A DNA stretch of 64,000 nt, taken from Symbiodinium natans. Its lineage: Eukaryota; Sar; Dinophyceae; Suessiales; Symbiodiniaceae. The position numbers and the translations under genes were made by a program. Of the stretch, positions 1 to 11,533 are shown piece after piece. The stretch lies in contig CAJNDS010002290.1 in assembly GCA_905221605.1 (NCBI GenBank), forward strand, positions 202,501-266,500, given 5' to 3'. Within the stretch, counting starts at the first letter, position 1. Each line of letters begins with the position of its first letter. Below the pieces are notes generated by a model that had not been told where the DNA came from, made no database searches, and worked only from the letters and a program-made list of their open reading frames with translations.

Positions 1-711
1 AGCGGCTGTAGCTGGCGCCGCTGTATGCCTGAGGCTCGAAATCAAGGGTGGAACAGTGTCAAGTTCCGGAACTTGTGGGCAACATGGCCGTGGGCGGATG
101 GGCAACTCAGGACGGCAGCGCAAAGCAGACACGTTGCACGACTTCACCAAGCAAGCTCTCTAGCTGTTTGAAAGATCCCTCTCAGCACAACGAATAAGCA
201 CAACGGCGGAGATCTTCGCAATCTGTGTCGGACTTCATGTTTTTGGAAACCTCAAAAAGGGCGGGGGGCAGTTGCAGAAGCCGGAAGCGGCTTTGATTGC
301 AAGTGGAACGGACAACTGGCTGCTGAACATCTTAGTCGCCATAGGCTCTCTCCCAACAATGCCCCTCGGGCTTCTTTTGGTCCAGACGAACACAAATCTG
401 TGGGATGCGGGGATGTAGTTGGAGGCACGCTGGCGGTCAGGGGTAGAATGTCGAGGCCGACAACCTTACGACTCGAAGTTTGAAAAGGTTCGACTTGAAG
501 AACTGGGGTGGGGTGAAGTTGGAAGACATCAACATGGAGATCTTCAATCCTGAGGGCCACTTACGGCATTCATGAGCAGGCTCCGAAGTTCATAGGCTAA
601 GTGGGGGATGAAACTCGAATAATGGGACGCAAACGCCCTCCCAAGTCAAATTGGTAGATTGGGCTGAAGGAGGGCTGATCCTACACCTTTTCTGACGAAG
701 AGGGGCTTTGT
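1..711. other. Unassigned left flank
   Basis: I see no recognisable gene, RNA gene or repeat here. Only short open frames without domain-like character occur on either strand, for example a 102-codon frame on the minus strand at 252-560. The segment is unrelated to the 1.6-kb array that starts further right. Confidence 0.5.
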
Positions 712-863
712 GCAGTCTCAGCGATGTGTGTTTAAAGACAGTGTCTGCAAACCTCACACCTCAGTGATATGAAGCTTGAAGATGCTTTCCAGCAAGAGGC
801 TGGCAGATACAGATCGCAGATTTCCAAAAGATGTACACAGCAGTTTGATTAATCGCAAGGCCC
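712..863 (+). repeat. 150-bp direct repeat, copy 1
   Basis: This copy runs from the motif AGTCTCAGCGATGTGTG to ATCGCAAGG and recurs at 1054-1203 with roughly 85-90% identity by eye. A shorter third echo (CTCAGCGATATGAGCTTGAAG) lies at about 1014-1036. It may be the remnant of a second, decayed tandem family next to the main array. Confidence 0.75.
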
Positions 864-1053
864 AAGTCTTGCAACAAGCTGGATGGACTTCGGCATGCAG
901 ACGGTTTGTGGCGCATTAGCGGCTGTGATTGTCATGAACAAAGAAGGCTTCAAGGCTTCTAAAGCTCTAAATTCATGGTCAAAGACTGTTCTTTCTGTAT
1001 TGTTGCCGCAGAGTCTCAGCGATATGAGCTTGAAGACGGTCTTGCGGGGGATT

Positions 1054-1203
1054 TATGTAGTCTCAACGATGTGTGTTTGAAGACAGTGTCTGGGAACCTC
1101 GCGTCTTAGTGATATGAAGCTTGAAGATGCTTTCCAGCAAGAGGCTGGCAGATACATGATTTCCACAAAAAGATGCACGCAGCAGTTTGATTAAGCGCAA
1201 GGG
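1054..1203 (+). repeat. 150-bp direct repeat, copy 2
   Basis: Second copy of the repeat at 712-863. The two are offset by about 342 bp. It ends about 85 bp before the first 1.6-kb unit. Confidence 0.75.
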
Positions 1204-2134
1204 CCCTGAAGCAACAAATGATCGTGTCCAACATCCCCATTCGCATGATGTTGAAAACGCTGTCATGCGTATGCATGAGCTTACTGTGGAGGCCCATGCT
1301 GGCGAAGCCAGAATTGCTTGTGTTTTGCGGGCTTGAAAGTGGGGTCGCCCGACAGCCCCGTAACTTGGGCTTCGTCCTGGCGCTAAGCTGCAGGTCGTTG
1401 TTGCGCTTTAAGCTCTGGGAAGTTGACCAACGTGGCTTCAACGTTTTCTGTGGTTGCGCAGAGAGAGGTCGCCTGCGAGACATTACAGAATCAGAACTTG
1501 TGGCGGGCTTGGGTTTGGACGGAAGCGTGTTGCGCCTTGCCCGGAGCTTAAGTTGCCACGCGCCCAACGAAGAAGACGATATAGGGAATCGCCGATGCCA
1601 GCGAAAGCCTTGTGCACGTCAGTTCGTCTTCTCCATTGAAGTGCACGTTGAGGTTTAAGTGGTTGGGAGCGTTCACTTGGCTTACACGCAACATCATCTT
1701 CGAGCCTCAGACTTTGCTGAAGGCTTCCAAGCCTTTGGAGGCCGGTCCGAGGCCTCCTCCAGTTGAACAGGGCGTGATTTTGTTTGCTTGCCCGCTGGAG
1801 ACCGACATCAGCTTGCAATGTCACGCAGAGTACTTCTCTCAGGACTTTCGCGTGCCCGTCGAAATCTTTGAAAGCTCAGGATCATCGAGGACTTATTTGA
1901 GGCCCGTCGAGAAGTCTGAAGTTAAAGCTTGCGGCAGCAAGAATAGCTTTTGCAGGATCATCTTAAGCGGTCGAGGCCCCTTCGAGGTCCGTCGTGATGT
2001 TTTGAATAGAGTGAGAATGAAGAGGACTTGGAGCCAGCTGCGGCTTAAAATTCTTTTCACGGGAAAGAAGAGAGACAACCAGGGTTCGTCCGGGCTCGAG
2101 GCTTTGCGGGGACCCCTTTAATAGTATTATAAGC

Positions 2135-2312
2135 CCCGGTCCCCGAGGCCTCGTAATCTTTCAAGCTAAAGGGGTTTTGGGATTTTGTGGAGGCCTCGCC
2201 AGGCCTCGAAAGGCCTCGAAACCCCATGAGTGACGAAACCCCATGAGTAAGGTTTGGGGAGGCCTCGGAAGGCCTCGAACCCCGCAGGGTGAGGCCTCAG
2301 AGGCCTTGCAAT
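2135..2312 (+). repeat. AGGCCTCG subrepeat region (hypervariable part of the unit)
   Basis: A run of AGGCCTCG and CGAAACCCCATGAGTGA blocks. The block number differs among units: compare 2180-2290, 3800-3905, 5418-5525, 7035-7135 and 14070-14205. This accounts for most of the unit length variation and should make a good marker for ordering units. Confidence 0.8.
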
Positions 2313-2559
2313 ATCGCGTACACATGTTTGCAAAAGTTGCCAGTTTGCGCAAGTCCAAATCTGGGGTCGAAAAATCTCAACAATTCTGGCTTCGCGTGCG
2401 TGGGCCTCCCCTGTGCACGTTTCTCTCATGTTGACCAGATCGCTCACTTCCACAAGAAAGCTGCCTGCGGAGGTCGTGGTTCTCAGTTTTCCGCTTTGAG
2501 CGCTTGTCTGTGGGCCCCGAGTAAAAAGCGCGAGATTGAGCCTAAAAATAGAAGAATTC

Positions 2560-2581
2560 GCGGCCCCAAAATTGGGGCCGC
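2560..2581. other. Perfect 22-bp palindrome in array unit
   Basis: An 11-bp half site, GCGGCCCCAAA, is followed directly by its reverse complement. Versions occur in all full units, for example at 4176-4197 and 26167-26188; unit 6 has one substitution (near 9606). It could be a binding site for a dimeric protein or a cruciform or hairpin element. Confidence 0.8.
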
Positions 2582-2664
2582 CAGGCGGACTCAATTTTGG
2601 GGTCGCGGTTTCACAACCCCCGTATTTAGTTCCAAGTTGTACTGCAGGAACTCTGGGCCCATTT

Positions 2665-2688
2665 CGCGGCCCCATTTTTGGGGCCGCG
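2665..2688. other. 10-bp stem, 4-base loop hairpin in array unit
   Basis: CGCGGCCCCA, then TTTT, then the exact reverse complement. It lies about 85 bp downstream of the 22-bp palindrome and shares the GCGGCCCC core with it. Unit 4 carries T to G in the loop (near 7521) and the stem is kept. A transcript through here would form a very stable hairpin. Confidence 0.75.
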
Positions 2689-2872
2689 AGACGGCCCCGT
2701 TTATTGGCCCCGAATTTGCGCCCGTGCAACCGGCTCTCGTTGGCTGCGCCCCTGCCCTTGTTCCAGTAACTTTGGGCAGCGTCGTGGTGAGCGCACGGGG
2801 CACGGGGGGGCTGGTCCGAAGCAGCAGCGTGCGCGTCTTTATAATGTTGCAGTGAGGCAGAACTGCAACTGC

Positions 2873-4488
2873 GGAGGCCCATGCTGGCGAAGCCAGAATT
2901 GCTTGTGTTTTGCGGGCTTGAAAGTGGGGTCGCCCGACAGCCCCGTGACTTGGGCTTCGTCCTGGCGCTGAGCTGCAGGTCGTTGTTGTTTTTGGAAAGG
3001 AGTCACGCTTCAAGCTCTGGGAAGTTGACCAACGTGGCTTCAACGTTTTCTGTGGTTGCGCAGAGAGAGGTCGCCTGCTAGACATTACAGAAATCAGAAC
3101 TTGTGGCGGGCTTGGGTTTGGACGGTGGAGGTATTGAAGCGTGTTGCGCCTGCCCGGAGCTTAAGTTGCCACGCGCCCAACGAAGAAGAAGATATAGGGA
3201 AAGGCCGATGCCAGCGAAAGCCTTGTGAACGTCAGTTCGTCTTCTCCATTGAAGTGCACGTTGAGGTTTAAGTGGTTGGGAGCGTTCACTTGGCTTACAC
3301 GCAACATCATCTTCGAGCCTCAGACTTTGCTGAAGGCTTCCAAGCCTTTGGAGGCCGGTCCGAGGCCTCCTCCAGTTGAACAGGGCGTGATTTTGTTTGC
3401 TTGCCCGCTGGAGACCGACATCAGCTTGCAATGTCACGCAGAGTACTTCTCTCAGGACTTTCGCGTGCCCGTCGAAATCTTTGAAAGCTCAGGATCATCG
3501 AGGACTTATTTGAGGCCCGTCGAGAAGTCTGAAGTTAAAGCTTGCGGCAGCAAGAATAGCTTTTGCAGGATCATCTTAAGCGGTCGAGGCCCCTTCGAGG
3601 TCCGTCGTGATGTTTTGAATAGAGTGAGAATGAAGAGGACTTGGAGCCAGCTGCGGCTTCAAATTCTTTTCACGGGAAAGAAGAGAGACAACCAGGGTTC
3701 GTCCGGGCTCGAGGCTTTGCGGGGACCCCTTTAATAGTATTATAAGCCCCGGTCCCCGAGGCCTCGTAATCTTTCAAGCTAAAGGGGTTTTGGGATTTTG
3801 TGGAGGCCTCGCCAGGCCTCGAAAGGCCTCGAAACCCCATGAGTGACCTCGAAACCCCATGAGTAAGGTTTGGGGAGGCCTCGGAAGGCCTCGAACCCCG
3901 CAGGGTGAGGCCTCAGAGGCCTTGCAATATCGCGTACACATGTTTGCAAAAGTTGCCAGTTTGCGCAAGTCCAAATCTGGGGTCGAAAAATCTCAACAAT
4001 TCTGGCTTCGCGTGCGTGGGCCTCCCCTGTGCACGTTTCTCTCATGTTGACCAGATCGCTCACTTCCACAAGAAAGCTGCCTGCGGAGGTCGTGGTTCTC
4101 AGTTTTCCGCTTTGAGCGCTTGTCTGTGGGCCCCGAGTAAAAAGCGCGAGATTGAGCCTAAAAATAGAAGAATTCGCGGCCCCAAAATTGGGGCCGCCAG
4201 GCGGACTCAATTTTGGGGTCGCGGTTTCACAACCCCCGTATTTAGTTCCAAGTTGTACTGCAGGAACTCTGGGCCCATTTCGCGGCCCCATTTTTGGGGC
4301 CGCGAGACGGCCCCGTTTATTGGCCCCGAATTTGCGCCCGTGCAACCGGCTCTCGTTGGCTGCGCCCCTGCCCTTGTTCCAGTAACTTTGGGCAGCGTCG
4401 TGGTGAGCGCACGGGGCACGGGGGGGCTGGTCCGAAGCAGCAGCGTGCGCGTCTTTATAATGTTGCAGTGAGGCAGAACTGCAACTGC
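2873..4488 (+). repeat. Array unit 2
   Basis: Length 1616 bp, standard type. It has GACCTCG in place of GAGGCCTCG inside the subrepeat region and C for A near 3660 (GGCTTCAAATT). Confidence 0.92.
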
Positions 4489-6106
4489 GGAGGCCCATGC
4501 TGGCGAAGCCAGAATTGCTTGTGTTTTGCGGGCTTGAAAGTGGGGTCGCCCGACAGCCCCGTAACTTGGGCTTCGTCCTGGCGCTGAGCTGCAGGTCGTT
4601 GTTGTTTTTGGAAAGGAGTCACGCTTCAAGCTCTGGGAAGTTGACCAACGTGGCTTCAACGTTTTCTGTGGTTGCGCAGAGAGAGGTCGCCTGCTAGACA
4701 TTACAGAAATCAGAACTTGTGGCGGGCTTGGGTTTGGACGGTGGAGGTATTGAAGCGTGTTGCGCCTGCCCGGAGCTTAAGTTGCCACGCGCCCAACGAA
4801 GAAGAAGATATAGGGAAAGGCCGATGCCAGCGAAAGCCTTGTGAACGTCAGTTCGTCTTCTCCAGTGAAGTGCACGTTGAGGTTTAAGTGGTTGGGAGCG
4901 TTCACTTGGCTTACACGCAACATCATCTTCGAGCCTCAGACTTTGCTGAAGGCTTCCAAGCCTTTGGAGGCCGGTCCGAGGCCTCCTCCAGTTGAACAGG
5001 GCGTGATTTTGTTTGCTTGCCCGCTGGAGACCGACATCAGCTTGCAATGTCACGCAGAGTACTTCTCTCAGGACTTTCGCGTGCCCGTCGAAATCTTTGA
5101 AAGCTCAGGATCATCGAGGACTTATTTGAGGCCCGTCGAGAAGTCTGAAGTTAAAGCTTGCGGCAGCAAGAATAGCTTTTGCAGGATCATCTTAAGCGGT
5201 CGAGGCCCCTTCGAGGTCCGTCGTGATGTTTTGAATAGAGTGAGAATGAAGAGGACTTGGAGCCAGCTGCGGCTTAAAATTCTTTTCACGGGAAAGAAGA
5301 GAGACAACCAGGGTTCGTCCGGGCTCGAGGCTTTGCGGGGACCCCTTTAATAGTATTATAAGCCCCGGTCCCCGAGGCCTCGTAATCTTTCAAGCTAAAG
5401 GGGTTTTGGGATTTTGTGGAGGCCTCGCCAGGCCTCGAAAGGCCTCGAAACCCCATGAGTGAGGCCTCGAAACCCCATGAGTAAGGTTTGGGGAGGCCTC
5501 GGAAGGCCTCGAACCCCGCAGGGTGAGGCCTCAGAGGCCTTGCAATATCGCGTACACATGTTTGCAAAAGTTGCCAGTTTGCGCAAGTCCAAATCTGGGG
5601 TCGAAAAATCTCAACAATTCTGGCTTCGCGTGCGTGGGCCTCCCCTGTGCACGTTTCTCTCATGTTGACCAGATCGCTCACTTCCACAAGAAAGCTGCCT
5701 GCGGAGGTCGTGGTTCTCAGTTTTCCGCTTTGAGCGCTTGTCTGTGGGCCCCGAGTAAAAAGCGCGAGATTGAGCCTAAAAATAGAAGAATTCGCGGCCC
5801 CAAAATTGGGGCCGCCAGGCGGACTCAATTTTGGGGTCGCGGTTTCACAACCCCCGTATTTAGTTCCAAGTTGTACTGCAGGAACTCTGGGCCCATTTCG
5901 CGGCCCCATTTTTGGGGCCGCGAGACGGCCCCGTTTATTGGCCCCGAATTTGCGCCCGTGCAACCGGCTCTCGTTGGCTGCGCCCCTGCCCTTGTTCCAG
6001 TAACTTTGGGCAGCGTCGTGGTGAGCGCACGGGGCACGGGGGGGCTGGTCCGAAGCAGCAGCGTGCGCGTCTTTATAATGTTGCAGTGAGGCAGAACTGC
6101 AACTGC
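4489..6106 (+). repeat. Array unit 3
   Basis: Length 1618 bp, standard type. The only notable private change is CTCCAGTGAAG for CTCCATTGAAG near 4865. Confidence 0.92.
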
Positions 6107-7715
6107 GGAGGCCCATGCTGGCGAAGCCAGAATTGCTTGTGTTTTGCGGGCTTGAAAGTGGGGTCGCCCGACAGCCCCGTAACTTGGGCTTCGTCCTGGC
6201 GCTGAGCTGCAGGTCGTTGTTGTTTTTGGAAAGGAGTCACGCTTCAAGCTCTGGGAAGTTGACCAACGTGGCTTCAACGTTTTCTGTGGTTGCGCAGAGA
6301 GAGGTCGCCTGCTAGACATTACAGAAATCAGAACTTGTGGCGGGCTTGGGTTTGGACGGTGGAGGTATTGAAGCGTGTTGCGCCTGCCCGGAGCTTAAGT
6401 TGCCACGCGCCCAACGAAGAAGAAGATATAGGGAAAGGCCGATGCCAGCGAAAGCCTTGTGAACGTCAGTTCGTCTTCTCCATTGAAGTGCACGTTGAGG
6501 TTTAAGTGGTTGGGAGCGTTCACTTGGCTTACACGCAACATCATCTTCGAGCCTCAGACTTTGCTGAAGGCTTCCAAGCCTTTGGAGGCCGGTCCGAGGC
6601 CTCCTCCAGTTGAACAGGGCGTGATTTTGTTTGCTTGCCCGCTGGAGACCGACATCAGCTTGCAATGTCACGCAGAGTACTTCTCTCAGGACTTTCGCGT
6701 GCCCGTCGAAATCTTTGAAAGCTCAGGATCATCGAGGACTTATTTGAGGCCCGTCGAGAAGTCTGAAGTTAAAGCTTGCGGCAGCAAGAATAGCTTTTGC
6801 AGGATCATCTTAAGCGGTCGAGGCCCCTTCGAGGTCCGTCGTGATGTTTTGAATAGAGTGAGAATGAAGAGGACTTGGAGCCAGCTGCGGCTTAAAATTC
6901 TTTTCACGGGAAAGAAGAGAGACAACCAGGGTTCGTCCGGGCTCGAGGCTTTGCGGGGACCCCTTTAATAGTATTATAAGCCCCGGTCCCCGAGGCCTCG
7001 TAATCTTTCAAGCTAAAGGGGTTTTGGGATTTTGTGGAGGCCTCGCCAGGCCTCGAAAGGCCTCGGAGTGAGGCCTCGAAACCCCATGAGTGAAGCCTCG
7101 GGAGGCCTCGGAAGGCCTCGAACCCCGCAGGGTGAGGCCTCAGAGGCCTTGCAATATCGCGTACACATGTTTGCAAAAGTTGCCAGTTTGCGCAAGTCCA
7201 AATCTGGGGTCGAAAAATCTCAACAATTCTGGCTTCGCGTGCGTGGGCCTCCCCTGTGCACGTTTCTCTCATGTTGACCAGATCGCTCACTTCCACAAGA
7301 AAGCTGCCTGCGGAGGTCGTGGTTCTCAGTTTTCCGCTTTGAGCGCTTGTCTGTGGGCCCCGAGTAAAAAGCGCGAGATTGAGCCTAAAAATAGAAGAAT
7401 TCGCGGCCCCAAAATTGGGGCCGCCAGGCGGACTCAATTTTGGGGTCGCGGTTTCACAACCCCCGTATTTAGTTCCAAGTTGTACTGCAGGAACTCTGGG
7501 CCCATTTCGCGGCCCCATTTTGGGGGCCGCGAGACGGCCCCGTTTATTGGCCCCGAATTTGCGCCCGTGCAACCGGCTCTCGTTGGCTGCGCCCCTGCCC
7601 TTGTTCCAGTAACTTTGGGCAGCGTCGTGGTGAGCGCACGGGGCACGGGGGGGCTGGTCCGAAGCAGCAGCGTGCGCGTCTTTATAATGTTGCAGTGAGG
7701 CAGAACTGCAACTGC
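6107..7715 (+). repeat. Array unit 4
   Basis: Length 1609 bp. The subrepeat region is reorganised (7035-7135), and one loop base of the hairpin near 7521 is changed. Confidence 0.92.
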
Positions 7716-8293
7716 GGAGGCCCATGCTGGCGAAGCCAGAATTGCTTGTGTTTTGCGGGCTTGAAAGTGGGGTCGCCCGACAGCCCCGTAACTTGGGCTT
7801 CGTCCTGGCGCTGAGCTGCAGGTCGTTGTTGTTTTTGGAAAGGAGTCACGCTTCAAGCTCTGGGAAGTTGACCAACGTGGCTTCAACGTTTTCTGTGGTT
7901 GCGCAGAGGTCGCCTGCTAGACATTGCAGAAATCAGAACTTGTGGCAGGCTTGGGTTTGGACGGTGGAGGTATTTAAGCGTGTTGCGCCTGCCCGGAGCT
8001 TAAGTTGCCACGCGCCCAACGAAGAAGAAGATATAGGGAAAGGCAACCCCCGTATTTAGTTCCAAGTTGTACTGCAGGAACTGGGCCCATTTCGCGGCCC
8101 CATTTTTGGGGCCGCGAGACGGCCCCGTTTTTTGGCCCCGAATTTGCGCCCGTGCAACCGGCTCTCGTTGGCTGCGCCCCTGCCCTTGTTCCAGTAACTT
8201 TGGGCAGCGTCGTGGTGAGCGCACGGGGGGGCTGGTCCGAAGCAGCAGCGTGCGCGTCTTCAAAATGTTGCAGTGAGGCAGAACTGCAACTGC
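7716..8293 (+). repeat. Array unit 5, internally deleted
   Basis: Only 578 bp. After GATATAGGGAAAGGC at 8044 the sequence jumps to AACCCCCGTATTTAG, removing about 1.04 kb of the unit. Flanking parts carry variants (GACATTGCAG, GGTATTTAAG, GGAACTGGG, GTTTTTTGGCC) that reappear together only around the unit 8/unit 9 boundary. Confidence 0.9.
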
Positions 8294-9914
8294 GGAGGCC
8301 CATGCTGGCGAAGCCAGAATTGCTTGTGTTTTGCGGGCTTGAAAGTGGGGTCGCCCGACAGCCCCGTAACTTGGGCTTCGTCCTGGCAAACCCAGCTGTG
8401 CTGCAGGTGTCTCGGTCTTTGTTGGCTTTTTCTGTGGATAGGAGTCACGCTTCAAGCTCTGGGAAGTTGACCAACGTGGCCTCAACGTTTTCTGTGGTTG
8501 TGCAGAGTCGCCTGCTAGACAGTACGAATATCAGAAACTTGTGGCGGCTTGGTTTGGACGGGGAGGTGATTGAAGAGTGTTGCGCTGCCGGAGTTAAGTG
8601 CCACGCGCCCAACGAAGAAGAAGATATAGGGAAAGCCCGATGCCAGCGAAAGCCTTGTGAACGTCGTTCGTCTTATCCATTTGAAAGTGCACGTTGAGGG
8701 TTAAGTGGTCTGGGAGCGTTCACTTGGCTTACACGCAAAACATCATCTTTTCAGGCCTCAGACTTTGGATGAAGGATTCCAAGCATTTGGAGCGGTCGAG
8801 GCCTCTCCAGTTGAACAGGGCTGTGATTTTGTTTTTTTTTGTTTTCTTTTGCTTGCCCGCTGGAGACCGACGTCAGCTTGCAATGTCACGCAGAGTACTT
8901 CCTCAGGACTTTCGCGTCCGGCGAAATTTGAAAGCTCAGGATCATCGAGGCCTTTTCTGAGGCCCATCGAGAAGTAAACTTGCGGCAGCAAGAATAGCTT
9001 CAGGATCATCTTAAGCGGTCGAGGCGCCTTCGAGGTCCGTCGTGACGTTTTGAATAGAGAATGAAGAGGACTTGGAGCCAGCTGCGGCTTAAAATTCTTT
9101 TCACGGGAAAGAAGAGAGACAACCAGGGTTCGTCCGGGCTCGAGGCTTTGCGGGGACCCCTTTAATAGTATTATAAGCCCCGGTCCCCGAGGCCTCGTAA
9201 TCTTTCAAGCTAAAGGGGTTTTGGGATTTTGTGGAGGCCTCGCCAGGCCTCGAAAGGCCTCGAAACCCCATGAGTGACGAAACCCCATGAGTAAGGTTTG
9301 GGGAGGCCTCGGAAGGCCTCGAACCCCGCAGGGTGAGGCCTCAGAGGCCTTGCAATATCGCGTACACATGTTTGCAAAAGTTGCCAGTTTGCGCAAGTCC
9401 AAATCTGGGGTCGAAAAATCTCAACAATTCTGGCTTCGCGTGCGTGGGCCTCCCCTGTGCACGTTTCTCTCATGTTGACCAGATCGCTCACTTCCACAAG
9501 AAAGCTGCCTGCGGAGGTCGTGGTTCTCAGTTTTCCGCTTTGAGCGCTTGTCTGTGGGCCCCGAGTAAAAAGCGCGAGATTGAGCCTAAAAATAGAAGAA
9601 TTCGCGACCCCAAAATTGGGGCCGCCAGGCGGACTCAATTTTGGGGTCGCGGTTTCACAACCCCCGTATTTAGTTCCAAGTTGTACTGCAGGAACTCTGG
9701 GCCCATTTCGCGGCCCCATTTTTGGGGCCGCGAGACGGCCCCGTTTATTGGCCCCGAATTTGCGCCCGTGCAACCGGCTCTCGTTGGCTGCCCCTGCCCT
9801 TGTTCCAGTAACTTTGGGCAGCGTCGTGGTGAGCGCACGGGGCACGGGGGGGCTGGTCCGAAGCAGCAGCGTGCGCGTCTTTATAATGTTGCAGTGAGGC
9901 AGAACTGCAACTGC
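8294..9914 (+). repeat. Array unit 6, diverged 5' half
   Basis: Length 1621 bp. About 8390-9060 is strongly diverged from every other unit, with many small insertions and deletions and a T-rich expansion near 8830, whereas 9060-9914 is almost identical to the others. All frames that are open in other units are broken in the diverged part. It looks like an old unit partly overwritten by conversion or exchange. Confidence 0.9.
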
Positions 9915-11533
9915 GGAGGCCCATGCTGGCGAAGCCAGAATTGCTTGTGTTTTGCGGGCTTGAAAGTGGGGTCGCCCGACAGCCCCGTAACTTGGGCTTC
10001 GTCCTGGCGCTGAGCTGCAGGTCGTTGTTGTTTTTGGAAAGGAGTCACGCTTCAAGCTCTGGGAAGTTGACCAACGTGGCTTCAACGTTTTCTGTGGTTG
10101 CGCAGAGAGAGGTCGCCTGCTAGACATTACAGAAATCAGAACTTGTGGCGGGCTTGGGTTTGGACGGTGGAGGTATTGAAGCGTGTTGCGCCTGCCCGGA
10201 GCTTAAGTTGCCACGCGCCCAACGAAGAAGAAGATATAGGGAAAGGCCGATGCCAGCGAAAGCCTTGTGAACGTCAGTTCGTCTTCTCCATTGAAGTGCA
10301 CGTTGAGGTTTAAATGGTTGGGAGCGTTCACTTGGCTTACACGCAACATCATCTTCGAGCCTCAGACTTTGCTGAAGGCTTCCAAGCCTTTGGAGGCCGG
10401 TCCGAGGCCTCCTCCAGTTGAACAGGGCGTGATTTTGTTTGCTTGCCCGCTGGAGACCGACATCAGCTTGCAATGTCACGCAGAGTACTTCTCTCAGGAC
10501 TTTCGCGTGCCCGTCGAAATCTTTGAAAGCTCAGGATCATCGAGGACTTATTTGAGGCCCGTCGAGAAGTCTGAAGTTAAAGCTTGCGGCAGCAAGAATA
10601 GCTTTTGCAGGATCATCTTAAGCGGTCGAGGCCCCTTCGAGGTCCGTCGTGATGTTTTGAATAGAGTGAGAATGAAGAGGACTTGGAGCCAGCTGCGGCT
10701 TAAAATTCTTTTCACGGGAAAGAAGAGAGACAACCAGGGTTCGTCCGGGCTCGAGGCTTTGCGGGGACCCCTTTAATAGTATTATAAGCCCCGGTCCCCG
10801 AGGCCTCGTAATCTTTCAAGCTAAAGGGGTTTTGGGATTTTGTGGAGGCCTCGCCAGGCCTCGAAAGGCCTCGAAACCCCATGAGTGAGGCCTCGAAACC
10901 CCATGAGTAAGGTTTGGGGAGGCCTCGGAAGGCCTCGAACCCCGCAGGGTGAGGCCTCAGAGGCCTTGCAATATCGCGTACACATGTTTGCAAAAGTTGC
11001 CAGTTTGCGCAAGTCCAAATCTGGGGTCGAAAAATCTCAACAATTCTGGCTTCGCGTGCGTGGGCCTCCCCTGTGCACGTTTCTCTCATGTTGACCAGAT
11101 CGCTCACTTCCACAAGAAAGCTGCCTGCGGAGGTCGTGGTTCTCAGTTTTCCGCTTTGAGCGCTTGTCTGTGGGCCCCGAGTAAAAAGCGCGAGATTGAG
11201 CCTAAAAATAGAAGAATTCGCGGCCCCAAAATTGGGGCCGCCAGGCGGACTCAATTTTTGGGGTCGCGGTTTCACAACCCCCGTATTTAGTTCCAAGTTG
11301 TACTGCAGGAACTCTGGGCCCATTTCGCGGCCCCATTTTTGGGGCCGCGAGACGGCCCCGTTTATTGGCCCCGAATTTGCGCCCGTGCAACCGGCTCTCG
11401 TTGGCTGCGCCCCTGCCCTTGTTCCAGTAACTTTGGGCAGCGTCGTGGTGAGCGCACGGGGCACGGGGGGGCTGGTCCGAAGCAGCAGCGTGCGCGTCTT
11501 TATAATGTTGCAGTGAGGCAGAACTGCAACTGC
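9915..11533 (+). repeat. Array unit 7
   Basis: Length 1619 bp. It shares TAAATGGTTGGG (near 10312) with unit 8 and has one extra T near 11258. Confidence 0.92.

Larger units (their letters stand above)
1288..2872 (+). repeat. Array unit 1 (edge unit)
   Basis: Length 1585 bp. It differs from the interior units by losing about 17 bp in the region after GTCGTTGTTG (near 1400) and about 12 bp near 1520, plus scattered substitutions. Higher divergence at an array edge is what unequal exchange predicts. Confidence 0.9.

Noticed and set aside
2281-2310. tRNA-like B box (GGTTCGAGGCC on the minus strand) in array units
   Set aside because: No T-arm stem, acceptor stem or A box can be formed around it.
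3225-3734. 169-codon frame repeated in most array units, and overlapping 188-344-codon frames on both strands
   Set aside because: Frames are open in several phases on both strands at the same place, which points to GC-rich composition. No domain is recognisable and the diverged unit 6 breaks them by frameshifts. Conservation among the other units is explained by overall unit identity.
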